This document shows, piece after piece, positions 17,061 through 27,100 of a DNA stretch of 64,000 bases. A model generated the notes under the pieces. The model worked only from the letters and a program-made list of their open reading frames with translations, was not told the DNA's origin and ran no database searches. Each line of letters begins with the position of its first letter. Position 1 is the first letter of the stretch. The translations under genes were made by a program, and so were the position numbers. The DNA is from Aquincola tertiaricarbonis (lineage in GTDB: Bacteria > Pseudomonadota > Gammaproteobacteria > Burkholderiales > Burkholderiaceae_C): assembly GCF_023573145.1 (NCBI RefSeq), contig NZ_CP097636.1, positions 1,984,001-2,048,000 of the forward strand, given 5' to 3'.

Positions 17061-20000
17061 TCAGGCCTCGATCAGCAGCGCCCCGAACAGCGCCAGCAGC
17101 CCCTGGCCGTCGGCGTCCACGCCGTCGGGGTCGGAGATGGCGTCGGTCTGCGGGATCACGGTGTTGTCGGTGGGCCCGGCGAACACGGCGCTGCAGCGGC
17201 CCTGCCCGCCCGCGGCCAGCAGGTCGGCCAGCACGTCGAAGGCCGCATCCGGCTCGGCCAGGCGGGTCCACAGCGCGCTGCTGCCGGCGGGGCCGCTGGG
17301 CACCGGGATGCCCAGCTTGGCGGCCATCAGCTCCTGGCGAAAACGGGCGATGGCGGCCGAGCGGCCCTGCGCATTCAGCGCGCGGTCGAAGCTGGCGACG
17401 TCGCAGCCGCCGTCGAAGGTCATGCCGCGGCGGCGCCAGTGGCTGGTGCCCACCAGCGCGTACACGTCGTCCACGATGACCACGGTGCTGCGCATCACGC
17501 TGGCGCGGCCGGCAAAGCCGATCGGATGGAAGGCGGCCACGCGCTGGCGGTCCTGCGTGGTCAGGGCCTCCACCGCCTGCTTGCGCTGCGCCAGGGCCGC
17601 CCGCACCCAGTTTGCCTTGGCCTCGATGAAGTCGGGCAGCCGCGGCACCGCGATGGCGATCTTCAGCCGCGGGTTGGCCTGCAGGCCGGCGCGCAGCAGT
17701 TCCACCAGGTCCACCTCGTGCGGCAGCGGCGCACCGGCCGGCCGCGCGGTGCGGCCGAAGGCCGGGCCTTCGATGTACACGAACTCGCGCGCCTGCATCA
17801 CGGCCCGGCGCAGCGACCACAGCGCATCGCGCTGGCCGCTGCGGGCGGTGACGCCCTCGCGCTGCCACTGGCGCAGCAGCCGCTGCTCGTTGCCCACGTT
17901 GATGCCGGGCGCGGGCACACCCAGTTGCGCGGCCAGTGCGTCCACCAGGCCTTGCACCGAATCGCCCGGCTGCGGCACCGGCACGAAGCCCAGCTCGGGG
18001 CTGTCGCAGAACGGCGCAATGGTCTCCAGCATCACACCGGCCACGGTGCCGGCGGCGTCGGGCGCGGGGTCGTTCCAGTTGTCGCCGCCGGTCATCACCA
18101 TCCAGCCCGGCGCGCCGGGGCCGGTGGGCACGATGGGCTGCGCGCGCTTGAGGGCATGCAGCGCCAGGTCGTAGGCCAGCTGGCCGCCCACGCGCACGCC
18201 GGCCGCATGCACGTCGGGGCCGGGCGGGTTGCCGGGGTCACCCAGCTCCGGCTGCGCGCTGCGGCTTTCCATCGTCCAGCGGGCGCCGCTGAGCACCGCC
18301 TGCCAGGCCAGCGGCTGTCCGGCGGCCGGCGCCGCGCCCAAGGCGAACACGGTGTCGAAGCGGCCCTGCGTGGGCAGCCGCGGGCCCTGGCGCGGCGCCA
18401 CCGTCTCGTTGGCCAGTTGCCGCACCAGCGCGACGATGCCGCCCGGGTTGCCGCCGGCAGGCGCAGCCGGCGGCGGCAGGCCGAACACGGTGGCCGGCGC
18501 CACCGATGTGGCACCGAAGGCGGTGGTGAGCGCCACGAATGCCGGTGAGGCCAGCAGCGCCGTGCCGCCGAACTGCGCCAGGTTGTCGACGAAGGGCTGC
18601 GGGGTGGTGGACACGGTCAGATCCACCGCCGAGTGCAGACGGCGCTGGCCATCGCGCGCGGTGGCCACCAGGTCCACCGCCAGCACCGCTGGCGTGGGCA
18701 GCGTGGCCGCCGGCGCCAGCGCGAACGGGTTGACCAGCAGCACCGTGGTGGGCTGACCGGCCTGCGCGATGCCGGCACCGCCGTCGCCGCGCACGAAGGA
18801 AGGCTGGTCCGCGCTGATCGCGGTGATCTCGACGAAGCGCCGCGGGTACACCCGCAGGTGCGTGCCGGCGGGCACCGCATCGGCGGCGATGGTGACCAGC
18901 ACGTCCAGCCGCGCATCGGCGCCGTCGCCAGGCGCGCGGAAGGCGGCCGCCAGGCCCTGGGTGGCGTCGGTGCCCGCCCCCAGGCCGCCGCCCGGGTTGG
19001 GCCCGGGAAAGGCCGGCCAGTGGCCCGCCGCGCCGGGCCCCGGCGGCAGCGGCAGCGCCGGGTCGATGGCCGGCGAGGCCAGCAGCGCCAGCACGTCTGC
19101 ACCCGCTGGCGGAAAGCCGGCAGCGGTTTGCGCTGCGGCGCCCAGCACGTCGCTGCCGTCGGCCAGGTAGTCGAAGCCGGGCACCGCCGGCCGCACCTGC
19201 GGCAGCGCAAAGTCGGGCACCGCGCCGTCGTCGCCCGGCACGCCGGCCACGGCCGTGTCGCTGCGGTTGCCGAGCAGGTGCCAGTCCAGGTCCACCGCCA
19301 TCAGCCGCAGGAACTGCCGCGCCAGCGTGACGCCGGCGGGCAGCGTGGGCGCGGCGCGTGGGCTGCGGTCCAGCGTGTCGTTCTGGGCCCAGCCCCAGCG
19401 CAGCGGCAGCGCGCGCACCGCGCGGTCGGCAGCGGCGGCGTCGGCGCTGTCGTCGGCGGCCGAGCGGCCCAGGCGCTGGCCGGCCGGCAGGCCGACCAGC
19501 GCGGCCGACACCACCGACTGCTCGGCGTTGCCCGCGTCCAGCAGCTTGAGCCGCGCCGCATCGCGCGCCGCATCGAAGGCCCGGCCGTGCGGGTCGATCA
19601 CATGCACCCGCACCGCCGCGGCCGGCAGCCCGGCCGCCACGCCGACGATGTGGTCCAGCGCACCGGCCGCGCCCAGCGCCGGCATCGCCGCCTCGCCAAA
19701 GCGCAGGGCCGGCCGAAAGCCCAGCAGGTCCAGGCACAGCGCCGCCACCGCCAGTGGGTCGATCGGCAGGCCGCGCGCATCGTGGAACGAGACCGCATGC
19801 GGCCCGGGAAAGCCCAGCGCCTCGCCGGCGCGGCGCCAGTTCAGCGGCTGCGGCGTGGCCGGCACCGCGACGCCGTGCACCAGCATCGCCACCGGCACCG
19901 GCCTTTGCAGCGGTGCGCCCAGCCGCGCCGCGAACAGCGCCGCCAGCCGGCGCGCGGCCTCGGGGTGCAGCCGGAGCACCGCGGCCGGCTGCGACAGCGG

Positions 20001-20252
20001 CGTGCCGGCCACGTCGCTGTAGGCCGAGGGCACGGCCAGCACCTGCAGCACACCACTGAACGGCGCCCGCGGGTTGGTGAGCGTCAGCCGCAGCGCATCG
20101 TCGTCCACGTCGGCCGCCGCGGGGTCGGCATCGGCCCAGCCGGAGGACAGGCTGGGCACCGACAGGCCCAGCGCATCGAGGCCTTCGGTCTGCAGCTGGT
20201 TGCCGGCATCGGCAGGCGTGAGCACGGTCTGGGGCGGCATCAGGGCGGGCAT
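17061..20252 (-). CDS. Large uncharacterised protein with a degenerate phospholipase-D-like C-terminal domain
   Basis: Protein of 1063 residues, third gene of a three-gene operon; GGAG lies 6 nt before the ATG. No signal peptide is visible. The first ~800 residues are Ala/Pro/Asp-rich with many predicted beta strands and match no family I recognise. Residues about 810-1010 resemble a phospholipase D superfamily domain: REFVYIEGPAFGR, LKIAIAVPRLPDFIEAKANW, then MRSTVVIVDDVYALVGTSHW and a Gly-Gly-Cys-Asp turn. In an active HKD motif the M-R-S-T stretch would carry His and Lys; here they are Arg and Thr, so phosphodiesterase activity looks lost while the fold may remain. The gene ends 30 bp from the convergent NikR-like gene. 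Function unknown. Confidence 0.8.
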   Translation of the reverse strand: MPALMPPQTVLTPADAGNQLQTEGLDALGLSVPSLSSGWADADPAAADVDDDALRLTLTNPRAPFSGVLQVLAVPSAYSDVAGTPLSQPAAVLRLHPEAARRLAALFAARLGAPLQRPVPVAMLVHGVAVPATPQPLNWRRAGEALGFPGPHAVSFHDARGLPIDPLAVAALCLDLLGFRPALRFGEAAMPALGAAGALDHIVGVAAGLPAAAVRVHVIDPHGRAFDAARDAARLKLLDAGNAEQSVVSAALVGLPAGQRLGRSAADDSADAAAADRAVRALPLRWGWAQNDTLDRSPRAAPTLPAGVTLARQFLRLMAVDLDWHLLGNRSDTAVAGVPGDDGAVPDFALPQVRPAVPGFDYLADGSDVLGAAAQTAAGFPPAGADVLALLASPAIDPALPLPPGPGAAGHWPAFPGPNPGGGLGAGTDATQGLAAAFRAPGDGADARLDVLVTIAADAVPAGTHLRVYPRRFVEITAISADQPSFVRGDGGAGIAQAGQPTTVLLVNPFALAPAATLPTPAVLAVDLVATARDGQRRLHSAVDLTVSTTPQPFVDNLAQFGGTALLASPAFVALTTAFGATSVAPATVFGLPPPAAPAGGNPGGIVALVRQLANETVAPRQGPRLPTQGRFDTVFALGAAPAAGQPLAWQAVLSGARWTMESRSAQPELGDPGNPPGPDVHAAGVRVGGQLAYDLALHALKRAQPIVPTGPGAPGWMVMTGGDNWNDPAPDAAGTVAGVMLETIAPFCDSPELGFVPVPQPGDSVQGLVDALAAQLGVPAPGINVGNEQRLLRQWQREGVTARSGQRDALWSLRRAVMQAREFVYIEGPAFGRTARPAGAPLPHEVDLVELLRAGLQANPRLKIAIAVPRLPDFIEAKANWVRAALAQRKQAVEALTTQDRQRVAAFHPIGFAGRASVMRSTVVIVDDVYALVGTSHWRRRGMTFDGGCDVASFDRALNAQGRSAAIARFRQELMAAKLGIPVPSGPAGSSALWTRLAEPDAAFDVLADLLAAGGQGRCSAVFAGPTDNTVIPQTDAISDPDGVDADGQGLLALFGALLIEA

Positions 20253-20286
20253 GGCGGCGCTCCGGGGGCAGATGGGTTGCGGCGGG

Positions 20287-23200
20287 TCAGGCCAGGGTCA
20301 GCTGCACGCTGGCGCTGCGGCCGTCGGGGGCCAGGATGGCCAGCTCCACCCGGCCGCCGCTGCCGCGCAGGCCCAGGCTGATGGCGGTGCGGCGACGGGC
20401 AGCCTTGGCACGGCGCAGCGGCATCAGCACGCCGCCGGCGAACAGGTCTTCGCCGGGCTGCGCCGGCGGTATGTCGGCCAGCGCCACCTCCAGCGCATGC
20501 ACCTGTGGCCTCGGCCCGATCGGCGGGCGCACCGGCGTCAGCCGCAGGTCGTCGCCATCGATCGGCAAGGGCAGCGGCCGCGGCTTGAACAGCGCTTCCA
20601 GGTCGGCCATCGGCGGCAGCGCCGCCGCGCGACCGACCAGCGGGAAGGGTGAGCTGGGGCCCGGCAGGTAGCGCACCCGCAGCCGGTAGGGGCCGGCCGG
20701 CGTGGGCTGCACCGGCACGCTGGTGAGAAAGCGCACCAGGAAGCCGATGCCCGCCTGCTTGACCACCGTGGGCGACAGCAGGTCGGGCGCGGCCAGCGGC
20801 GAGCCGGCCGGCACCTCGACCAGCCGCTCGGTGGCACGGCCCAGCGGATCGGTGATGAGCCAGCGCACCCGCAACAGGTCGTCGACCGAGGCACGGCGCA
20901 CCAGCAGATGCAGCAGCGTGACGCCGGCCGGCCCGCCCGCGCGCCACAGGCCACTGGCGCCGGCACCGGGCGGCACCGTGGGCAACGCCTGCAGCCGGTC
21001 GTCGCCGCCGGGCGCGGCCGGATGGCGCCACAGCGATTCGGCGCTGCCGTCGGGGTGCTGCAGCAGCACGTCGGCGCGCAGCCGGTGCGGGCCCAGCGGC
21101 GTGTCCGGCAGAGGCGCCAGCGTGCTGCCGTCGACCTGCACGTCACCCAGGCCGCCGCCCGGCCAGTGCCAGGCCAGCGGCGCCAGGTCGGGCGGCGTGG
21201 CCGGCGGCACCACCACCTCGCGCAGCGCGCTGGGGGCCGAGCGGCCGCCGTACAGCCCGCGCTGCGCATCGCCATGCGCCCAGGCCGCCGCGCGGTAAAA
21301 CACGCGCCGCCAGGAGCCCTCCACCGCGTCCAACCCGGTGATGGTGCCCAGGGCCTGGGCCACGCCGGGTTCGGTGGAGACCGTGGGCTGCACCGTGTAC
21401 GGCGCCTGCGTGCCGGTGAGCTGCGCGATCGGCGGGCCCATCGAGTCCAGTTCCACCGCCGCATCGGCCACCCGCACCCGGTGCAGGTCGACCTGCGCCA
21501 CCGGCACGCCCGGCTGGGTGCGCACCCGCAGCGCCGCGCGCCAGGCCGGCGGGTTCACGCTGCGGTCCAGCACGCGGGCCACTTCCAGATCGGGCGGCGC
21601 CGGCCGCACCAGCTGCGGTGCGGCATAGCAGATCAGCCGCTTGCCGGCGGCGGCGCCGGTGACCGGCCACTCGGACTCCACCTGCCCGGCGCTCAGGCCC
21701 AGCACCATGTAGGCATGGATCTCCTTGCTGCCACGCGGCAGCGAGACCTGCATCGCGGTGGTGGTCACCGGCTGCGCGTTGACCCGCGTGAACGACCGCC
21801 GGTCGGCATCGGCGGCGAAGGCGGCGCGCAGTTCGGCCAGGCGCTGCGACAACGTGAGCGCCCGGGCGGGGTCTGGCAGCCCGCGGTCGGCGCGCAGCTT
21901 GACCTCGGTGGTGGTGTAGACGAAGTAGCCCACCGCGCCCGGCACGGCCGGCCATTCCAGCCGCGCGTGGTGCTCGCCGTTGGCATCGGCGATGCTGGCC
22001 ATCTGCACGTCCTCGCGCTCGATCACGATCACCGGCGGCCGCGGGTCGGCGGTGGAAGCCACCAGCGGCTGCGCATTCCAGCTGCCCACGCGCTGGGGTG
22101 CACGCTGCTCGGTGCCGCGGGCCCACAGCGCCAGGCCGATGCGGCCTGCGCTGCCGAAGTCCAGCGACAAGCCGTCCAGCGTCAGCCGGTAGCGCCGCGG
22201 GCCGGCGGGTTCCACCGGCGCGCCGAGGATCTGCTTGCCGTCCAGCGACAGGTACTGCAGCTGCGCGGTGAGCCCCGGCGCGCCGGTGAGCACGCCGGCA
22301 GGGGCCGCGCCGTTGAACACGAACTGCAGCACCGCACCCGGCCCGCCGGCCAGCGACACCTGCAGCCCCGCCGGCGGCCCACCGGCGGGTGGCGCATCGC
22401 CCAGCTTCGCCTGCGGATACAGCCGCCCCACCAGCTCGATGCGGCGCGGGCTGCGGCTGGCCCAGTCCCAGGAGAACTCGAGCACCAGCGTGCCGGGACA
22501 CGGCGCGCCGCCGGCCGCCGGCTGCACCTCCAGCCACGCGGCCAGCAGGCTGACCGACTGCACCGGCGGCTCGGCCACCGCCGCGCTGTGCGAAGCCCAG
22601 GCGCTCCACAGGCCGAACAGGTCCTGGTGCGCCAGGGCGTACAGCAACACATTGGGCGCGGGTGCGCTCTGCACGCCATAGCGCTCGTCCAGCGCCTGCA
22701 GCCGGCCGGCCAGCGCCTGCTGCGCGCTGGTGGTGGCGCTGATCGGCTGCAGCGCATCGTCCAGCGGCCGCACGCCCATCAGCGGCACCACCGGCGCGGC
22801 CGGGGCCAGCGCCAGCCGCGCGAAGCCGTAGCTGCCGACGCGGAAAGGCAAGCCGTCGGCCAGCTTGTCCCAGGTCACGCGGTGGATGGCGCGCCAGTCG
22901 GCATCGGTGGCGGCCGGGGCGCGCAGGCCTTCGAACTCGCAGGCCAGCTGCGCCGGCACCGGCGGCGGCAGGCCCACGCCGGGCGCAAAGACGATGGCCG
23001 CGTATTCCACCGGCGCCGAGGCGCCGTCCGCGCCGCGGGCATAGGCGGCGGTGACCATGAAGTCCCAGTCGCTGCGGCTGGCATCGCCGAACAGCTTGCG
23101 GTCGGCCAGCACGATGGGCGGCAGGTCAACGTCCTCGAAGGCGGTGCCGAAGCCGCTGACCAGCGAGGCCAGCGGATCGGTGGCGGCGCCGAAGATCAGA

Positions 23201-24102
23201 TGGCTCAGCGGCTTGAAACGGGCCAGCGCGTCGTCGCCCGGCTGCGCCGAATTCATCGGGTCGACCGGCGGCAGCGCATGCTGCACCTCGTAGCCGGCCT
23301 GCTGCGACGGCGGCAGCAGCGTGACCATCTCGCGCAACGGCGGCAGCATGTGCTTGTCCAGCACCTCCAGCATCGCCTGGGGGTCGGCCAGCTTCCACGG
23401 CGGGGCATTGCCGCCGCCGGGGATCACCGGCTCCCAGCCGTAGAACGGCGCGCCACGGCGGAAGCGGTCGAGCGCCGCATCGCGCGGGGCGCCCAGCGCG
23501 CCGGTCAGGCCCTGCGGCTGGTCGAGCTGCAGCACGCCGGCCCAGGCCGCGTCCACCGGCAGGCCCACCACCTCCACCAGCTCCCAGGTCTTGTCGTCGG
23601 CGGCCTGGCTGTCCAGCCCGGTGATCTGCTGCACCGCCGCGCCCGGCGGCAGCACCAGCGCCTGCACCGCCGAGCCCGAAAGCGCCACGCTGTTGAAGCC
23701 CGCGGCCAGCGGCCGCAGCGCCACCATCGGCGAGTTGTAGGGCATGCCCGAGAACGCCATCAGCGCCCCCGCCGCAGGCGCGTTCAGCTGCACCCGCACG
23801 AACACCATCGGCCGCTCCAGCACCACGAAGCGCAGCGTGAACAAACCGGTGATGCGGTAGCCCACCTCCTTCTCGGTCTGCATCGGCATCGCCGGCCGGC
23901 GCCACACGCGGAAGGGTTCGGTGGGATAGCCCAGCTCGGGCGCCAGCAGCCAGCGCAACTGGACGATGCGGGTCAGCGCCAGCTTGCGCTCGGCCGCGAT
24001 CTCCTTCGGCGACCGGGCCTGCTCCACCTGGCGCCGGTAGGCGGCCAGCCAGTCGGTCACCGCGCCCAGCAGCACGAACTTCGTCGGGTCGACGATGCGC
24101 AT
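20287..24102 (-). CDS. Large uncharacterised multi-domain beta protein
   Basis: Second gene of the operon, 1271 residues. I chose the ATG at 24102 because it overlaps the upstream stop as TGATG, giving translational coupling; the chain then begins MRIVDPTKFVLLGAVTDWLA. There is no signal peptide. The N-terminal ~60 residues are helical and charged. Much of the rest looks like successive beta-sandwich modules: about residues 700-740 read ARLEWPAVPGAVGYFVYTTT, a fibronectin-III-like strand pattern, and similar segments recur near 840 and 980. I recognise no catalytic motif. The next gene starts 34 bp downstream, so all three proteins are probably made together. Function unknown. Confidence 0.8.
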   Translation of the reverse strand: MRIVDPTKFVLLGAVTDWLAAYRRQVEQARSPKEIAAERKLALTRIVQLRWLLAPELGYPTEPFRVWRRPAMPMQTEKEVGYRITGLFTLRFVVLERPMVFVRVQLNAPAAGALMAFSGMPYNSPMVALRPLAAGFNSVALSGSAVQALVLPPGAAVQQITGLDSQAADDKTWELVEVVGLPVDAAWAGVLQLDQPQGLTGALGAPRDAALDRFRRGAPFYGWEPVIPGGGNAPPWKLADPQAMLEVLDKHMLPPLREMVTLLPPSQQAGYEVQHALPPVDPMNSAQPGDDALARFKPLSHLIFGAATDPLASLVSGFGTAFEDVDLPPIVLADRKLFGDASRSDWDFMVTAAYARGADGASAPVEYAAIVFAPGVGLPPPVPAQLACEFEGLRAPAATDADWRAIHRVTWDKLADGLPFRVGSYGFARLALAPAAPVVPLMGVRPLDDALQPISATTSAQQALAGRLQALDERYGVQSAPAPNVLLYALAHQDLFGLWSAWASHSAAVAEPPVQSVSLLAAWLEVQPAAGGAPCPGTLVLEFSWDWASRSPRRIELVGRLYPQAKLGDAPPAGGPPAGLQVSLAGGPGAVLQFVFNGAAPAGVLTGAPGLTAQLQYLSLDGKQILGAPVEPAGPRRYRLTLDGLSLDFGSAGRIGLALWARGTEQRAPQRVGSWNAQPLVASTADPRPPVIVIEREDVQMASIADANGEHHARLEWPAVPGAVGYFVYTTTEVKLRADRGLPDPARALTLSQRLAELRAAFAADADRRSFTRVNAQPVTTTAMQVSLPRGSKEIHAYMVLGLSAGQVESEWPVTGAAAGKRLICYAAPQLVRPAPPDLEVARVLDRSVNPPAWRAALRVRTQPGVPVAQVDLHRVRVADAAVELDSMGPPIAQLTGTQAPYTVQPTVSTEPGVAQALGTITGLDAVEGSWRRVFYRAAAWAHGDAQRGLYGGRSAPSALREVVVPPATPPDLAPLAWHWPGGGLGDVQVDGSTLAPLPDTPLGPHRLRADVLLQHPDGSAESLWRHPAAPGGDDRLQALPTVPPGAGASGLWRAGGPAGVTLLHLLVRRASVDDLLRVRWLITDPLGRATERLVEVPAGSPLAAPDLLSPTVVKQAGIGFLVRFLTSVPVQPTPAGPYRLRVRYLPGPSSPFPLVGRAAALPPMADLEALFKPRPLPLPIDGDDLRLTPVRPPIGPRPQVHALEVALADIPPAQPGEDLFAGGVLMPLRRAKAARRRTAISLGLRGSGGRVELAILAPDGRSASVQLTLA

Positions 24103-27100
24103 CACAGTTCCTCCCAGGGCGCGTGGTCCAGCGGCAGCTCGATCAGCGTGGCGCGCCGTTCGGTCTGGTTCAGGAAGGGCAGCGCCGGAAAGCCGATCTC
24201 CACCAGGTCGAGCTTCACCGTCTTGCCGCGGGCACCGGCGGCCAGCACCACCAGCGCCCGCTGCAGGCCCGGCGCGCGGATGACGCCGCCCACCGCGGCC
24301 ACCACGCCGGCCGCGCTCTGGTTCTCGATGCGCAGGTACTCGGTCTCGGCCAGCACCCAGCGCTCGGCGGTCACCGGGCCGGTGTCGTCCACCACCTTGG
24401 AGGGGTAAGGCCGGCTGCGCCACAGCGGCTCGGTGGCGTCGATCAGCACCGCTGCAGGCTGCGGCAGGCCCACGGCCGGCGTTTCCCAGAACACCACGAT
24501 GCGCGGCCGCTCAGGCACGCCCAGCGGCTCCAGGCCCTGCGCCATCCACTGCGCATCGAATTCCGGGCCCAGCGGATCGCGGCCGGCAAAGAAGGCGCGC
24601 ACCGCCTCCATCGCACCGGCCGGCGCCGAGCGGCTGCGCGCCCGCTCGGCCAGCAGCGCCGCGGCGAAGTGCGCCAGCCGCGGATAGCCGCCGGTGGAGA
24701 AGTGGCGGCGGAACACCCGCGGGCCGCGCGCATCGCTGTCGGCGCCCAGGTCGACGATTTCCACGTCGAGCAGGTAGTCGGTGTAGGGCTCCAGCGCGAT
24801 CGGGATGTTGACCACGCCGTGGCGCGAGCGGTCTTCGTCCACCGGGATGCAGCTGCCGGCCAGCACCTCGGCCGCGGCCTCTTCCCATGGCGACAGCACC
24901 ACCGCCTTGAAGGGCACCAGCGTGGCCTCGGTGATCGGGTACGGGTGCGGCACCGCCAGGCTGGGCTGCGGATGGCGCGCCGACGAGGCCGAGTAACGCA
25001 CCCGCAGTTCCTTGCCATAGGCGGCGAACACGCGGTCGACGTCGTGCGTGTTGAACACCAGCTGGGTGGGCTCTTCGCCGAACCAGTGCTTCTCATGCTC
25101 GGCCGGCAGCGTGACCAGCATCCACGGGTCCAGCCGCACCGGCAGCGGCACGCGCTGCGCGAACTGCGCCAGCTGCGGCGTCGGCGTCTCGAGGCGCTCG
25201 GTGCGGAACCAGAACACCTGCGACTCGGGCTGCGCCGCGCTGCCCCGCTTGGCGCCGTCGCCCTGCCGCTGGCCGTGCCAGCGCACCGTCAGCCGGTACA
25301 GCGCATCGGCGAACATCAGGGCATTGCTGCTGCTGGCCGGGCCCAGCGCCTGGGTGATCACCTGCCGGTCGTGCAGGATCTGCGTCTGGTCCCAGTCGTG
25401 GCGCTCCACCTCGCCCCAGCGCAGGCCGCCGATGGCGCCCACGTGGTACGCCGGGCGCAGCCCGAAGTCGTTGACCGCCGCTGCGGTGAACACAGGCTTG
25501 TCATCGGGGCCGGGCAGCACGCCGATCTCCACCCGCGCCGCCTCGGGCTGCTTGTCCAGCGCCAGGTACAGTGCCGGCCACTGGCTGCGACCGGGCCAGG
25601 CCAGCAGCTCGGCGATGTCGTCGGCCCAGGGGCCGGCAGCGTCGAACCAGCGCGCCGGCAGCGCCTTGGGCGGCGTGAGGTCCGCGCCGGTGGCCACCAC
25701 GCGCTGCAGCTCCTGGCCGGCGGCATCGAGCACGCGCACCACCAGCCGGCCGGCGGCCAGCAGATCGCGCCGCACGAACAGCAGCAGGTCGAGCCGCGCA
25801 AAGGGGCCGATGTCGATCACCACCACGTCGTCCAGCGGGCCGTGCGCCAGGCCCAGCGCCTTCAGCCGCTGCGCCACTTCCTTGGCCCGCAAGGGGTCGC
25901 CGAGCGCGATCGGCTGGCCGTCGTCGAGCATCGGCGCTTCCAGCAGCCGCACCTCGCACAGCTTGGGCGGCGCCGCGGCCTGCAAGGCCCTGCCCTCGTC
26001 GGCCTGGAGCTCGTCCCCCTCGAAGCGGGCGGCCGAGGCCGGGCCGAAGGCGGCCTGCAGCGCGGCGCGGCCCATCGGCTCGCCATGCTGCAGCTGTCGC
26101 AGCGCCTGCATCGGGCCGGCCGGGGCGGCGGTGGACCCAGGGGCCGAAGCCACGGAGGCGATGGCCGCGCCTGCCGCCATCTTGGCGCGCAGCCGCGGGC
26201 TGATGCGCTTGGGCACGGCCGGCACCAGCAGCCCCGGCAGCAGGCCCACGTCGACCACGCCGCCCGGCTGCTGCGGCGCAGGCTCGGGCGGCGGATCACG
26301 CTGCCAGCAGGGCACCTGCGCACCCACCACCAGCGCGGGGAACACGCCGCGAAGCATGTCGAGCTGCACGTCGCCGGAGCGCCAGCGTTCGTGCACATGC
26401 AGCAGCGCATCCGGCGCGCCGTTGCGGCGGGTGCCGGCAGGGTCGGGCCAGGCGATGCCGTCCAGGTCCCAGCCGGCGGCCGAGGGGCCCAGCGGCTCCC
26501 AGCGGAAGGTCCACAGCAGTTCGGCCGGCGGCGCAGCGTCCTCGCACACGGTGCCCCAGCGCTCGCGGATGGTGTCTTCCAGCCGCTCCGACTTTTCCAC
26601 CGCCTTGGTGGCCGGCGCAGGCTCCCAGGTGAACAGCGCCAGCTGCGCGGTGGGGCTGGGCTCGGTGGCGTCCTTCAGCGTCCACCACACCACGGGTGCC
26701 GTGCTGCCGAGGATGGCCGGCCCCGCGCTGGCGCCGCTGGCGGGGTCGATACGCTCGAGCATGATCTCGTCGATGACGTAGGCGTACTTCTCGCCGCCGC
26801 GCTCGGCCAGGCCGCTGCTCGGCAGGCCCGGGGCGGAGGTCACCGCGGTGCCCAGGCCGCCGACCGTCAGCCCCGGCTTGGCGGCGGCCGGCAGCTTCAG
26901 CGCGACGATGGGCACGCAGTCGATCGGCACGATCGGCAGCCGCCCATCGGCCAGCGCAGGCAGGTCGGTCGTGGCCAGCGCATCGCCCAGGCTGGCGTCG
27001 ATGCCGCGGTCCACGCCGGTGCCGGCCAGCAGCGCCGGCGAGCGGCTCTTCAGGCTGAGCTTGTCCACCAGCACCGGCATCACGGCCGACTTCTTCGGGC

